A stretch of 64,000 nt of DNA from Isoetes taiwanensis (GCA_021234155.1 JAJEKV010000018.1:14206925-14270924), one strand, 5' to 3'; positions 11,395 through 24,789 are shown, counted from the first letter of the stretch. Program-made: numbers and translations. Notes: generated by a model not told the origin, from the letters alone.

Positions 11395-13206
11395 CATTCT
11401 TTAACGACCACTACGGGCCCTGGCATCTCTTGTAGGCGGCCATTTTCTGCCCAAAAATGGGAAAGTCATATATATGATTTGTCTACTAAAGGCTAAAAGC
11501 AGCACAGCAAAAGTTAGGCTGCAACCATTATTCCTTCAACGTCAGCACGTTGCTGCTATTCAGCCCAGTTGATTTTTGAGTTAGAGAAGGATTTTAAGAT
11601 CATTGGAGCCTTCTTGTCTATTTCTGAACCACATAGCCTCATGACATGGTGTGGCGTACATTCGAGGGTGATCCTCCATCTGGCGAAATTTGTTTAGGTA
11701 CTGCTTCCATTTTGGCAACACAAAGTGAAAGCTCAAGGATCCTTTGATCATCACAGGTGAGCATGTGCTCCTCAATACCATAGTTTTGTTAGGGCAAACT
11801 CATCTTCTTTAGTCAGTTGAGCACCTTTTTACGTAGAAGGGGGCTATCTTGAGCAAGATCAGCAAATCTACAGTTTTCGAATTCTTCAACAAATATTCAA
11901 AGTCCTCACCTCCTTCTCTTTCTTCTTGACAAATTTACGGCGAGGAGGAGGAGAGCTGATACTTACTTGCTTTCAAAACATCTCTATGTTTCAAGATGTC
12001 GGCTTCCTCATGTGGGATTCTCTCTCTTTGGCATTATTCATTTCTTACGGTGTGGACAGCCTGCTCCACCGTTCTCAATTTCTGCACAAACCTTATAGGT
12101 ACACTTGGCTCATTAATTTTAGATTTTTCTTGTCACAACAAAATGTTCGCGACCTTTTGCACCTATCCTCCTGTGTGTCCTCTGACCTTTCAAAATTCAC
12201 CAGAGCCAGGCAGTATATGCTTGCAAAGTAGCCTCTTTTTCCACTACTTTTAGGTATGACCTATACCAGCAATAATGAGAGAATAGGTATCTCCTAAGCG
12301 ATACTTTTACATGGAGAGATAAGTTTTTCTTCTCAAATTTTGAGCTTTTCAACTCTTGCGGTTGTTTGGTTACCTCAGCGATTAGCGGATACTTTGGTAT
12401 CTCTGCTCTTACATGCAACTGCGGGAGGCCTCATCATCTTCCATCTTAGCCTTTTCTTTTCTTTTTGATTAGCATAGAGCAGTGCGATCTTTGCTCCCAT
12501 ATATACTTATATGTCTACGGAAAAAAGGATCACTTGGTGAGTGCATATATACACGAGTAGGCAGATATCATATCTGCAATTCGGTAGCATTGTTGAAAAG
12601 AAACTGTGTATTGTTGTATCAAATCCCTCTTGTTTTTGGATCTTCAAAAACTTTCTGGCAGCCATCTCGGTCTAGCTGCTTAATCCCACGATAAAAGAAG
12701 CCACTAGATGCAAAGGTATATGGTTAGGAACATGACGGTTGGCATTTGACAAGATAGTGATTGAATCTTTCAACATCTTTGGTGCACACTCTCACCACCT
12801 CTTTGTCGAAAAGTTGCAACTCAAATATTAAATCTTGAAGTTACAAGACTCTTCAAACCTTAGCACAAAACTTTTTACAGTTCTTCCCAGAATTGGTTAC
12901 TTCAGCTTTACAATATACTCTAACCAAGCCTGACTTCATCATTTGAAACATTTTTAAATTGAAGAAACTTCTAGCCCTTTTTGTGACCATATTCTTGATA
13001 GTATTCCTCAAAAGTCTTGAGGAAATTGTTGGCACATTCATGCTCGGATCCAAAAGGATTTTGGGTAGGCACATTTAGCTCAAAAGTATTGATAGAGCTA
13101 CACACCAGTTGCTTGTATATGTGATGTTGGTATTGATAACTTCATGATTATCCTACATTAGCTTGATGAGGCTCCGGATGCCTCATTAGTTCTTAAGATT
13201 AAAGTG
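11395..13206 (-). pseudogene. gag-protease remnant of F1-a
   Basis: Protease region about 11395-12093 and gag about 12122-13206, collinear with 50310-52094. The gag initiation codon seen in other F1 copies (CAT on plus, next to GGGTGC) is not present here: the equivalent sequence is GATTAAAGTGAG. Zinc-knuckle and capsid-like blocks are fragmented. Several differences again replace CAG/CTG by CGG/ACG strings, e.g. ctgagcagg in the array against acggcgagg at 11937. Confidence 0.7.
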
Positions 13207-13243
13207 AGTTGGATTCGGGGAAGATGATCTGGTGGACCTCAAA

Positions 13244-15716
13244 TGTTGAAGGGTGTTCTCAGCAACCTTCAACCTGGAGTGGTTTAGAACCTCCGGGTTG
13301 CTTAAGGCAACCTACGGTCACAGATTCGAGAAAATAGTGCACAAAGGATTCATGAGTATGTTTCACTGAAGGCAAAAAGAGTCTGCTTCACTAAATACCT
13401 GCAGTATGATCTATCAAGCTATGGATATGGATATCTCTCCTCCAAGATGTAACACTTGACACAAGCAATTTATAAAAACTCGGCCGAATTAGAATAGGTT
13501 AGATGGTAAAATTAGATCAATGGTACGGTCAATTTTGGTCAATATCCTGGCGGCAAATTTGAAACTCAATATTGGCAGGGAATTTTTTGAGCTACCAGCT
13601 CTTTCCAGTTAATACACCTGATAGGGGCCAAGTTATATACACGACCAAAAAGAAACCTATTTTTTCTTCGATATTTTTGCCCTAAGACTATAAAGAAATG
13701 AACAATCTTGAAAGAAAATATTTTCTAATGGAGGATTACTACGCGTGTCTAGCATTGCCTTGTTTGACATATCTGATTTGTAAGGTTGATGCTCAAACAA
13801 TTGCTCCCCTATGCTCCATATGCATTTGTGCAATAGCATTTGGATCTAGAAATCTTGGCTTGGAGTGGTATTGTAATTTTGCCTTGTGAGGAATTTGGCC
13901 TTTGCCCTCTCTAAAGAGTTGCTACATAAGAAGCTGAGACCACCGCAAGGGTCTAACGGTCTATCTGAGGCACAAGGCGGCAGCCGACAATTGTTTGTTT
14001 TGGGAAGAGTTTGACACATCAACCGTTGATACAAAGTGGATTTCCAATTTAATCAAGCACTCAAAAGATACAAAGTAATATCCCAAGCTCGTGGTCTTGG
14101 GCATAGGATAAATAGGTACACATTAAATCGAAGATTAGTCAGCAAATGGATCATAGGTAAACTGATGGAGGTCGAGAATCAAGCTCGGGATCATCAAGCC
14201 GGTCCTTCTTCAAAGCGAGAAATAAACTTCTTTGCCTCAAAAGCCCTCGAGTTTTTACGTGCCAAACCCCCTTTGTAAATGCTACATTGGATTGAGATCT
14301 TGATCATTCCCCTTCAATCTCATCTTTTTAGCTCACAATTATCATTCTTGAAAATTCGCTTATGGTGATTCGGCCCGATTTAGGTCATGATTTACCTAAT
14401 AGTTTGTTGGGCGGTCCTTTGGATCTTGGCGTTTCAAATTTAGGAGTTCATCACGGTTTCAGATGTAATCATCCCACAGGCCGCCCGATTACGGCCAAGG
14501 TATATAGCGAGAAAAAGAAAATTCAATATTTACGATTATTCGCGTGCAATATCACGTAGGATCCGGTACCTCCCGCAGCCCCTGCGCGGATATTCCCGCG
14601 GCACTTCAGGAGACAGGCTGGGAAGAAGAAATTAGGCTTATGAGGTAGAGTAGAAGCTTTTGCACCTAGGCCTAAGGCGATTCTAGGAAGCACATATAAT
14701 GTAAGCGAAGCCTTTTTTCCAAAATTCTTTCTGGAGAATCTTTTTGTACCTATAAGATGCAGGTCTCTTCTACTAAGGGCTCTTTTCCCAGATTTTTGGC
14801 AAAAAAACTAGGCTAAGGGAATTGGATGAAGAGTGGCATTTGGAAATGACAAAGTAGGTGTATGATGGCAAATAGGAATGATAGCTGTGTAAGCCATCTT
14901 GAATTTGAAAATTCTTTCTAGTCAAAATTTTTGAATGATATGGAGATGATGTGTGTAGGTGATGAGGTGTCTCAATGGTGATGTGGCTAACGATGATGCT
15001 AGTTTAACTTTGATACTTGAGATTTTGATTTGAATGTGAGAGTTTGACATGAAATGGCTAGAATGAAGATAGGTGTGATGACTTGGTGCAGAGTGCTTGG
15101 TGTAGTGACAGCATCAGAGGTGCTCATTTAGGAGCCAAAGATTTCATGGTGCAACTTTTAGTACCTCTTTGGGCACATTTGAAATTTGAGCACTTCATAG
15201 GAATTTTTGCAACCTTTTTTTTTTTTTTTTTTTTAACTTTGCTCAAGTTGCATGGGATGTTGACTTCATAGGCAAGATTATGACCAAGTCAAGTCACTTT
15301 TGAACCTAGTGGATGATAGAGGCAAGTAGGTGTTCCATGAAAGTGTGGTACGACTAGAAAAGAACCTTCAAGGTCAAGTTTGACTTTGGGAGTGTATGAG
15401 CAAAGGGTCAAAGTTCAATGGTATCTTGAGATGGTGGAGTAAATGAAGAAGGAAATCAAAATGCCAAAGATGCCAGATCACAAATAGCTACATACCATGG
15501 AATGTTCTTCAAGGGGTCTTCTTTCTCCTCTTCTCTTCACTTCCTTTGCTTGTTTGACCTTTTTTGTATCTCTCTTGAGTGACTTGAGTCAATTGTGTCC
15601 TTCCTTTGCTCTTCAAACGTGTATCTAGTGAAGCATTTCCTATTGTCTTGTAAGCTAAATCAGGCTGAGAGAATTAGTGCAAACATGTGCTTGGCTCTTC
15701 CATCTTTGCCATGGCA
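13244..15716 (-). repeat. 5' LTR of F1-a, with degraded primer-binding site at 13227-13243
   Basis: Plus-strand start TGTTGAAGGGTGTTCTC and body match the array LTRs. The end at GCCATGGCA (15716) is approximate. Upstream in element sense, GATCTGGTGGACCTC at about 13227-13240 is a decayed form of the tRNA-Gln primer-binding site. A U5 stem-loop GGTTGC-TTAAG-GCAACC lies at 13296-13312 next to TAGAACCTCCG at 13285-13295. A run of about 18 T lies at 15217-15234. Confidence 0.8.
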
Positions 15717-16359
15717 TATGACCCGAGGGTGGTGATGTGAATGGAGTATGTGGAGTATATGAGGATAGAGTAAATGTGTAAGTGTTAGGTCTGTAAAAAC
15801 AAAAGTGTATGTCTCTCATTAGTCTTCAAAATTACCCAGCTTTCTGCTATGGTGGTAATTTGGAAGTCGTGAGTGCTTTTTTTTTTTTTGAAGAATGGCA
15901 AGAATAAGGAGTCTAAATGAATAGTGGACCACTTATGGCCAAATTGAATATAGATGGAGAAAGAATGCACTGTCTCTTGGAAACACACAAACTAGTTAAT
16001 CTCAAATCCTTTGCTCTACCTATGTGTTGAAGATGAATTTGCATAGCCATTTGTTAAAGATGTGGAAGAAAAAGAATAGAAAATTTTACGAATGGGTGGT
16101 AGGAGCACTTTAAGGCAGTTAATAGAGATGGAAGAAGGATGCTCCTGCATATGACACTTGGTAAAACATTAGTAATCATTCTCTCCTTGGGATCCTTGTA
16201 TATTGTTCCATACGAGTCATTAACCTACAAACATAAAACTAGCATATCAAAGTAATGTGCTCAAAAGTCAAATTGATCTAACTACTCTAATTTAGTATAG
16301 TCTTTGAACTTTTTGTTCAAAAGAGGACAAACAAGCATACTGGTCTAAATTGCCTTTTC

Positions 16360-18031
16360 AAATTACCTGAATGTTGATAGGATTTGGTATTAATAGCATT
16401 CGGGGCAACTTCTTGTATGTAGAAGTTAGTACACAGTTCAGCACCAAAGGTCCACTCCAAATATTATCAAATTCCTAGCTGAATCTTCCTTTGACTTATT
16501 CCACTTGAGGACAAGCTCTCCCTCCCTAAAGTGCCATGTATTCTAATATGCTGACTTTGAATGCGGCCGGATCTTGTAGCCTTTTTCAACAAATTAGCGT
16601 GTTCTCGGCTGCATTCTGTATTCCATCTAGATGTAACAAGGCATCAATGTCTTTCTTTTGCAAGGCATGTGTTAAAAGATGACGCAATTCATAGACTAAT
16701 GCTGTAAAGGAAGGCAACTCGAGTTTCTCTTTGGTAAGCTGCCTCTGTATAAACCAAATTGAAAGGTGTGTGATTTGGCAAATTTTGCTTTGATAGATGT
16801 TTATAAGCCCAGAGATGCATCCACTATTTTATTCTGTAATCCATTTCCAACTATTTGTATGCAGGGATATTTTCAACACTTTGTTATTAGCCTCGGCTTG
16901 TCCATTGCCTTGAGGGGTAGTATGAAGAGCTTTTGGTATGCTTGACTGAAATGCTCGCTTAGAGTTATAAATGACTGCATTAACAAAGGTGTACCTCTAT
17001 CAGAATGCAACTTGAGAGGAATACCAAGCCTAGCACAAACATATTCATGTAGAAACCTTTGCGGTTGTGAGGGCATTAAGCACCTTTTCGGGGGTATGAA
17101 ACTACGCCCACTTAGTAAAATAATGCGTGGCCACAATGATATGTGATGATGGCTTTTGGAAGAGGATTAATGGGCTAATATAATCTAGCCCCAAATCCCG
17201 AAAAAGGTCAGGAAGTATGATAGGGTTTAGGGCATTAATAAAATTCTTTACAAAATGTCGGCATTGATGCTTGAAGTCTTTGTGATCTGTAGCAATCTCC
17301 AAAAGCGTAGGCGGTAATATCGGACCTAAGAATCTTCTTTGCTATAGTATCCCAAAATGTCCTCCACATATACCTTTATGCATTTCTCTCACGATAATTA
17401 GAATGATTCATCTTCATCTACACACGATTTCCATCTCGGTTGACTTTGCACAAGACATTATCTATCTTGAATTGTCTGCATTTGTCTTTTGAGTCTTCTT
17501 TGACTTTGGTATGAGGCTTGGAGAGATGATCCCATATTGTAAAAAGTTTCTAATAAGGTGCTTCATCATCGCGGCGGGTCTCCTTGAATTACTTCTAAAT
17601 ATTACTTAGCGGCAAGTGGCTGACCATTATCATCAATTCATCTTCATGGTAAAAAATATATAAGGCAAATGAGAAACTTAGGATTTACATTACTAAATGC
17701 AAGCTCCTTTACCCAATATCATGGCTTTTGCAACTTACAAACCCATCTCTGGATCTTTGGCTTGTTGGTTGCCTTGCAAATATGTAACCCATTGGATTTT
17801 GCTTCATATAAACGGACTTGACTTTCTAAAGCAAATGTCTTGTCTATTAATAGAAACGCCAGTCGCGTGACACTTTCTTTTTCCCATCTTTGGTGTATCT
17901 TTTTTTCAGGAAGCTGACCTTTATTTGCTTCTGCGAATACTATAGTATGTTTATCGGCAAAATATGCTTCTTTTTAGTAGTGATATATAAACTTCAAATG
18001 GCATGTTCCAAATCGGTTTCTTCAAAAGTGT
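16360..18031 (-). pseudogene. Integrase and RNase H remnant of F2-b
   Basis: Two overlapping minus-strand frames (16873-17136 and 17102-17302) keep FLHEYVCARLGIPLKLHSDRGTP and IIVATHYFTKWA pieces, i.e. the second catalytic Asp and the conserved ATDYFTKWA core block of Ty3 integrases. The C-terminal module is at 16370-16600. Sequence from about 17660 to 18031 is the INT-RNH linker and RNH, aligning to 36100-36374 of F2-c. Frames are broken. Confidence 0.75.
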
Positions 18032-18036
18032 GGCTT
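18032..18036. repeat. Left target-site duplication of the copia element (GGCTT)
   Basis: GGCTT lies directly before the left LTR, and the same five bases follow the right LTR at 34330-34334. F2-b pol resumes at the right copy, as expected of a 5-bp integrase duplication. Confidence 0.75.
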
Positions 18037-18656
18037 TGAGGAATATCTAGCAAAGATTTAACTCCAAAGATATTTCATAATCACCAATAATCCCAAAGGA
18101 AAATCTCAACAAGCTTCAAATAAGCTTTGGGCAAATCTTTGTTCAACCACACATTCAACAATGTATTACCCTTAGTCAACAATAAGGTATACAATTGTTT
18201 TATCTTGAGACAATGCTTCAAACTTTCAAATAAAAGTGGGAATATTGTGCAAGTAAAGAAAAACACTAGCGGTAAAACTTGTCCTTCCTTTTACGATTAA
18301 ACTGGTAATTAGGCTCAAATCCAGTGAATGGATCAATCTCTTGATTATATCCGTCTCACGTCGTTTGCTTGCTCTTACGCTTGAGTCTACCGACAAGGCT
18401 ATAAATCACGGACTTAAATAAACTTGCGGTCAGGAAGAAAGGTCTTTAGATATATCCCACATGCATACCAGAAAATGAGATTTTTGACCGTTGACATTGA
18501 TATTGAATTACAGGCATATCTTTAATTTAAATATGTAACTTCACCATTTAAATTTCTATACCTATATCCCATTATTCAACGAGTGCATACCTTGCACTTT
18601 CTTTTGCGGCACGGTGAAATGATCACATTATTATCTGATGATTTTATTTTCTAACA
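18037..18656 (-). repeat. 3' LTR of the copia element, with polypurine tract at 18657-18667
   Basis: Plus-strand TGAGGAATATC to TTTTCTAACA. Shared blocks with the right LTR include CAACAATGTATTACCCTTAG, AATCCAGTGAATGGATCAAT and AATATGTAACTTCACCATTT. CTTCCTCCTTC at 18657-18667 reads GAAGGAGGAAG on the element strand, a good polypurine tract directly next to the LTR. Confidence 0.85.
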
Positions 18657-18667
18657 CTTCCTCCTTC

Positions 18668-20451
18668 ATTGCATAAATAATGTGCTTTGGCTACCTTTGG
18701 AAAGTTGTAAACTTATTTTAGAAGACCTTTTTGTGAACATATGCGCTGTTGATTGCCCGATCTTGGCATGATCATTCTAATATATATCGGCACTGTGACT
18801 TGATCCTTTGATATAGTATACTTAACTCTATATGTTTAGTTCTTTCATGTTCGGATTTAGAGCCTAATGTACAACTGGCTATCGAGAAAAATAATGATTG
18901 TAGGATTTACTGTTTGATGTCAACTCTTCTAGAAGTCTTACGGTAAATTATTTCTCTTGGATAAAAGGCGGCATCATGTTAAACCTGTGAAGATAAGGCT
19001 ATATGAGGCCTTTTGGTTCCTCGCTTGTATTTCTCCTCCATAAGAAAAATCACATATTTGTATTGGAGCTTTGCTTCAGTTTGATCACACCTTGATGCGC
19101 ATGCGAATAGGCATACATTTCGAATTAGTATCATTGAAAGTTTATCCCATAATCAGGTTCCTTTGAATATTTTAACACTCTTTTTGCAGCCAGCGGTGAA
19201 CAGCACTTTGATTCTTTGCATCTTACGCTCGGGATATTGGCCTTATGTTATGTCAGGCCTAGTACTATTGCTCAAGTACAACAAACACCCTACTAGAGCT
19301 GCGATATGGGACTGTGTCATGTACTCTAGTTGTCTGCATCAACTTGATTAGGTTAAGTAATGACCTAGGTACAATTGGAACGTGATTACAAGCTTGTTGC
19401 ATATTGAATCTTTTAGGCATATTTTATATGCCTTTTATTTAAGCTTCAACAATTTGTTTTTAAATATAATCACCTCAATCCCCGAAATTTGTGCAAGGGC
19501 CTAAGTCTGTCATCTTGAATACGTGTTGTAGAATATTTTTGAGACCTCGAGCTTAGGTGAATTAGCAACCATGATCTGATCCATCTACATACAAGGCTAT
19601 AATGCAAACTCATCTTCTCTGTGTACTATAAGTTACCATCATTTGAAGTTTTTCAAGGCTTTGTTCTCTTAGAAAAGAGTCTATGCAAATATACCATTCT
19701 CTTGGAGCCTTCCAAACCATATACTGCCCTTCAATTCCAAACCAAATTGTTTCCTTTCTCAAAACGGGGGCACATTTCATACAGATGTCCTCCTCTAGTA
19801 TAGCATTTAAAAACATTTTCACATCCATGTGATGTATTTCATAGTCAAAGAGCATTGGCCAAATACTTGATGCTCTTAGACTGAGTGAGTTTGACTATAG
19901 GTGAATAAGTTTCATCATAATCTTGTTTTGGTAAACCACGGGCCACTAAGCGTTAGCACACATATTTTGTAGTCACTCTAAATTTGGTTTTATTTTAAAT
20001 ATCCATTTCGCATACCTTCTGTTTGTCGGCGGGTTGCTCCTTTTCTTCTTTATCATAAGTGGGTATCTTGCAAAGGCTCAATTCTCATGCATAGCTTTTC
20101 CATTCTTGCATTAACTTACTTTCTAGGCTGTTCAAGTACATTGCGGGTATTTAGGTATCTTCAATTGTGCCATAATTTGTTCTATTTCATCTGGCTTGAT
20201 TTGGTTCAACCTCCCACCTAAAGGATTTTGCTTCCATGACACTTTTGTCAGAATTTAATTTCATCTTACAGCCTTTGTGCTTGTTCTCTCTTTGAGACTT
20301 TTCTCACGGTGCACTATGCTTGAGGGACTGGTTTAAACGGATCTCTGAGGTATTTGATATGGTGATCATTTATTTATCCTCCTCCTCCTCTTCATAATCC
20401 AATTTGATTGTTAGTCATCTCGAAGCTTGGTAGTAAGCGGTTCCTTTTGAA
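18668..20451 (-). pseudogene. Copia RT and RNase H remnant
   Basis: The minus-strand frame at 19610-19855 reads DYEIHHMDVKMFLNAILEED followed by a GQYMVWKAPREWY block, the copia RT signature (HQMDVKTAFLNG, IYGLKQSPREWY). The catalytic YVDD is visible as YVDG near 19577-19590. An acidic run of Glu codons at about 20377-20395 is the linker normally found between INT and RT. The RNase H part (18668-19350) is too decayed to assign residues. F1-b inserted just upstream of RT. Confidence 0.8.
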
Positions 20452-20456
20452 CTTGA
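20452..20456. repeat. Left target-site duplication of F1-b (CTTGA)
   Basis: CTTGA precedes the F1-b 5' LTR, and CTTGA at 31324-31328 follows its 3' LTR. The LTR then begins TCTTTGCCATGCC, without the TG seen in the homologous TGTCTTTGCC form at 54663, so two LTR bases seem lost or the duplication overlaps the terminus. Confidence 0.6.
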
Positions 20457-22905
20457 TCTTTGCCATGCCATGGCGGCATGGAAGAATTCAAAGCACATAT
20501 TTACACTAATCCTCTCGGTTTGATTAGGTTGCAAGACATTAAGGAAATGCTTCATAGCATACATCAAAGTTTGAAGAAACAAAGGAAGGACAGATTGACT
20601 CAAGTCACTCAAGAGACACAAGAGTCAAACAAAGCGAAAGTGAAGAGAAAGAGGAGAAAAGACCTAGAGCATTCATGGTATGTAACTATTTTGTGATCTT
20701 AGCATCTTTGGCATTTTGATTCCCTTCCCCATTTATTCCACCATCTAAATACCATTGAACCTTGACTCCTTGCTCATATACCTCCCAAAGTCAGAGCTGA
20801 CAGCTGAGGTTCTCTCTAGTCAAAATACACCTTCATGGAAACACCCACTTGCCTCATCATCCACTAGTTCCAGCGACTTGACTTGGTCATAATTTTGCTC
20901 GTGATCAGCATCTCATTCAGCAGGCAAAGTGAAAAGAAGGTTAAAAAGATTCTAAAGGAAATGCTCTCCAAGAATTCAAATATTACTTAAGGAGAGGCCT
21001 TAAGTTTATACTATAAAATTTTTGGCTCCTATATATGAGCAATTGATGTACCAAGTCATTCTACACCTCACTTCTGCGCCAAGTCATCATACATCACCAT
21101 TCTAGCCATTAACCAATAAACTCTCTCATTCAAATCAAAATTCATGTCAAAGCATTGAACTAGCATCATTGTTGCCACATCACCTTTGACACCCCATCAC
21201 TCACACACATCATCTCCATCATTCAAATTTTGACTAGAGAATTTTCCAAATTTCAGTGGGCTGTAGTGTCATTCCCATTGACCCCGTCCACACCACCTAG
21301 CCTTGTGTCACTTTCAAATGCCACTTCATCCATTCCTTAAGCTCATTTTTTGTCTAAATTCCAAGAATACTATTATTGTGAAAAGAGGTCACGAATATTA
21401 TAGAATTTTACAAAAAGATTCCACAGGAAAAAAGTTTTTGAGAAAGGCCTTATTTTAGGCATTATAAGATGTTTCTAGGGAATAGGTGCCATGGGGAAGC
21501 TTAGGGGGTGCAAAAATTTTCCTATCTACTGACTGAAACACCATGGCCCAATCTCCCTGCGTGGAACATGCAGGCGTGTGGAGGTTGAGAATGCAGGATC
21601 CCACGTGGACATTATATGTCGGAAAGAATGGATTTTTAACCCATATACCTTGTGTGTCTCCCAAATTGATCGGGCACATGGATATTGAGGCCGAACACAC
21701 AAACCTCCATCTGGAAAGCGAGATGCATTCCAGTCAGGCCAACTTGAACCATTAAATCACCACCCTAATGGCCGAATCATCATGTTTAATGCCACAAATG
21801 CACTGAGTGTGAGCTGAAACCTTGGTGTGGAGAGAATAATGAAGATCTCAGCGGAGCGAGGCATTTGTCTCTACAAAAGGGCTTTCTCCTGGAAAGATTA
21901 CCAGGGGCTTTGGGCAAGAAGGACTTTTGGCTTTGAAGGGCAGAGCTTGGCAATCTTGAGCCCGGTCCCGACCTCTATGTTTACCTTTGATTCAGATTAT
22001 TGACTTAATTCTGGATTTTTATGTACTATTGATCACGTGCGCAAGGGCCACAGAGCTTGGGATACATTATATCTTTTGAGTGGGTGATTAAATTGAAAAT
22101 CGGAGCCTTTGTAGCTTAATTTGTTTGAGGTTGCATTGTGACTCTTTCCCAAAAACAAATAATTGTTGAAATTTGGGTGTCTGGTACTGTACAAACTATC
22201 GGTACGTCGTTTATGCACTTTTATTGTAATCTTTAGAAATTGCAAAACCAAATTCTGTCAAAAACAGAATTGCAATACCAATACAAGCGGCATTTCGGAT
22301 CATGGTATTGCACAACAAGCATGGAGTATAGAGAGCAATTGTAGTATCAATCACACTTAAACTAAATATTATGAAACTAGGCAATACGGGAATCTGTGTC
22401 TTGATTTACCTTTAGAAATATTTTCTTTCAAGACCATTCTCTTCTTATAGTCTTGAGCTAAAATTATCCAAAAGCAAAAAATTAGGTCCTTTTGGTCAAG
22501 AAGAAAAAGGAATTTGGCCCTGATTATCTTGAACAAATCATGAGAAAAGACAGCGGTAACTCGGAAAATTCATTGCCCAATATCGAGTTCAGAATTTAAA
22601 ACTGCTAGCGGGGATATTGGCCTAAATTATTTGGGTGTTAATCGATCTTGGCCTATCTAGCACGCTTTCGACCTCGTGAGTTTTCGCGATGCGTTGAATA
22701 GTGTTGAGCATCTTGAAGGAGAGATACCACACCCGCAGCTTCATAGATCACATTACGCAGGATTATTTTGTAGGCGGAACTTTTGCCTTGAGGAAACACT
22801 CTAGTGAACTTTGTTTTTTAGGAATCTTTGCACTCCGGGAGTGGTTGCCTTAAGCAACACGGAGGTTCTAAACCGGTTGAAGGTTTTGCGAGAACACCTT
22901 CAACA
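20457..22905 (+). repeat. 5' LTR of F1-b
   Basis: Runs from TCTTTGCCATGCCATGG to ACACCTTCAACA, collinear with the reverse complement of the array LTRs. Because the sequence left of it is copia, it independently fixes the U3 end of the F1 LTR. The U5 stem-loop GGTTGC-CTTAA-GCAAC is at 22843-22858, followed by CGGAGGTTCTA at 22860-22870. Confidence 0.85.
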
Positions 22906-22907
22906 TT

Positions 22908-22926
22908 TGGAAGAATTCTCTGAGAT
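22908..22926 (+). promoter_or_regulatory. Decayed tRNA-Gln primer-binding site of F1-b
   Basis: TGGAAGAATTCTCTGAGAT starts 2 nt after the LTR end and aligns to TGGAGGTTCTACCGAGAT of the array and F2-c. gag begins 23 nt further on. Confidence 0.6.
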
Positions 22927-22948
22927 ATTTTCTGGAATCTGAGAACTC

Positions 22949-23990
22949 ATGGCACCTGAGAAGAACTGGCGGGGCATCGAGCCTAGTGAAGCCTGGAATA
23001 ATCATGAGGCTCTTGCAACACCATTTGTCCTTTATACAAGCAAATGCTTGATTTATGCCTTATCGATACTTTGACTAAAATGTGCCTATTCGGTCCATTT
23101 TGATAGAGCATAAATGTATTTCATAAACTTTTGAAAGAATACTATAAAGAATATAGTTTACAAAAGGGTATAAGGGTTTGGAATTAAAAATGTTTAAGGA
23201 ATGATGAAGTGAGCTTGGTTAAGAGTATGTTGTAAGTTTTAGGCACCAATTTGGGGAAGGCGGTTAAAAGTTTTTGCTTACTTGGTTTGGAAGAGTCTTG
23301 GACCCCAAGATTTAATCTTTGAGTGCAAACTTTTGTAAACATGGTGAAAGTGTGCACCAATATATATATTTGAGATTCAATCACTATCTTGTCAAGTGCC
23401 AAGTCAATCACATATTTCCCTAACCATACCGCTGCGCATCTAGTAGCTTCTTTTCAGAGAGGGGATTAGCGGCCAGGCCAGAAGTTCCTGGCTTTGAAGA
23501 TCCAAAAAAGCGAGAGGTTGTCCTGATACACAAGGCTTTCACCAGGCCTACTTTGAAATTGCTGAGATATGATATCTTACTTGCGGTGTGTACACTTACC
23601 AAGTGATCCTTTTTCAGTTAGGCAAGGTATATGGGGCCGGGCACTATTATTTTTGTTTATGTGTCCAAAGAGAAGAAAAAGGTTAAGATGGAAGATGATG
23701 ATGCTCTCTGGCCGGATGTAGGCTTGATTACCAAAATTAATGCAGAGCTAGCGGTTGAGGTAACAAACAATAACTATAAGAAGTATGGCTCAAAGTTTGA
23801 AAAGAAACACCCTCCATGTGTGCATTGCTTTAGAGATACTCATTCTTAAAGTATTGGTATGAGGCCATGCCTAAGTGTGGAAGGGTCATTTTGGTAAAGA
23901 ATGTCTGTGTGTGAATTTTGCAGAGGCTGTAGGACATTATGGATAGGTGCGGTGTTAAGAAATTTTTGCCGGACAAGAAAGTCTAAGGTG
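22949..23990 (+). pseudogene. gag remnant of F1-b
   Basis: ATG at 22949 opens MAPEKNWRGIEPSEAWNNHEA-like sequence that matches the array gag N-terminus (MAPRRTNETSEPTEAQDNHE). The capsid-like region is broken. CCHC knuckle blocks are visible at about 23811-23950 (PPCVHCFRDTHS, then FGKECL), with an added stop after the first. Confidence 0.7.
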
Positions 23991-24020
23991 TGAGCCAAGT
24001 AAATACACTTAAGACGTGCG

Positions 24021-24720
24021 GGGAAATTGAGGAACAAGAGGAGATAATGGCTGTCCACACACGAGAAGATGAATAATGCCAAAGAAAAGAGGCAACATGA
24101 GGGAAGAAATCTTGCTGAAACATAGGGATCTTCGTGGCTGTGGTTGTGCCTCCTCCTCTATGAAATTTGTCGAGAAAGAAAAGAGTGTGAGGACTTTGTG
24201 AATGATATTTCCCCAAGGAATTGAAAATACGGCGTTCTTTGACCTTGCTCAAGATAGCCCTTCTTCACCAGAAAAAGGTTCTCCAATGCGCGACTAAGGA
24301 AGATGAGTTTGCCTAACAAACCACATTAAGGAGCACATAACCACCGGGATGATTATGATCTGGAGCTTTCTTTGTATTTGAAATGGAAGGAAGGAAAAAA
24401 TCTTAACCAAGGTTACTGTGGAATGGAGGATCACTTACTGAATGTAATGCCACATGTGTTATGAGGCTGTAACGATTACAGAAATAGACAAAGAAAGCTC
24501 CAATGATCTTAAAAATCTTTCTCTAACACAAAATCTAATCGGTTGGAATAGTTAGCAGTACTTCTTGATGTTGAAGGAATAATAGTTTGCAGCTAACTTT
24601 TGTGTAGTTTGCTTTGAAGGAATAGGGGGACAAGTGGAACATATAGCGAAGCCTACTTTGGTGATGGCTTTCCTGGGTTGATGCTAGGCATTGTGTTAAA
24701 GAGGTGTACTATTTCATGAT
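24021..24720 (+). pseudogene. Protease remnant of F1-b
   Basis: Starts in the EIEEQEEIMAVHTR block (24024-24063). Near 24420-24460 GGSLTECNATCV is a shifted form of the DGGSPLNVMP active-site block. The block ahead of aRNH, equivalent to DARPV, falls near 24670-24700. No frame is continuous. Confidence 0.65.
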
Positions 24721-24789
24721 AATAACTTAAAGAAAAAGGTAACATTATTTACAATAAGTTAGGAGGTTTGAAAACATATGAATTTTGCA

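Larger units (their letters stand above)
5554..15716 (-). mobile_element. F1-a: Ty3/gypsy retrotransposon, family F1, 3' LTR truncated
   Basis: Minus-strand element running from gag near 13200 leftwards to INT near 8010, with a complete 5' LTR (13244-15716) and a 3' LTR (5554-7257) lacking its first ~820 bases because F2-a lies there. Order and content match the F1 copy at 46087-52137. It lies in the 3' untranslated region of F2-b: the F2-b sequence resumes at about 15717. No target-site duplication can be tested because the left end is outside the window. Confidence 0.8.
15717..18036 (-). mobile_element. F2-b: left segment of a split F2 retrotransposon
   Basis: Minus-strand F2 sequence. 15717-16359 is 3' untranslated region, matching F2-a 2780-3350 on the opposite strand, and 16360-18031 is INT and RNH. 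It is interrupted on the left by F1-a and on the right by a copia element; it resumes at 34335, where the alignment to F2-c (about 36374 onwards) continues almost without loss. Its own 3' LTR would lie left of the window. The last five bases (GGCTT) are the left copy of the copia target-site duplication. Confidence 0.75.

Noticed and set aside
15217-15234. Long T run as a possible poly(A) tail of a LINE or processed pseudogene
   Set aside because: It lies inside a collinear F1 LTR at a position that is also T-rich in the other copies.
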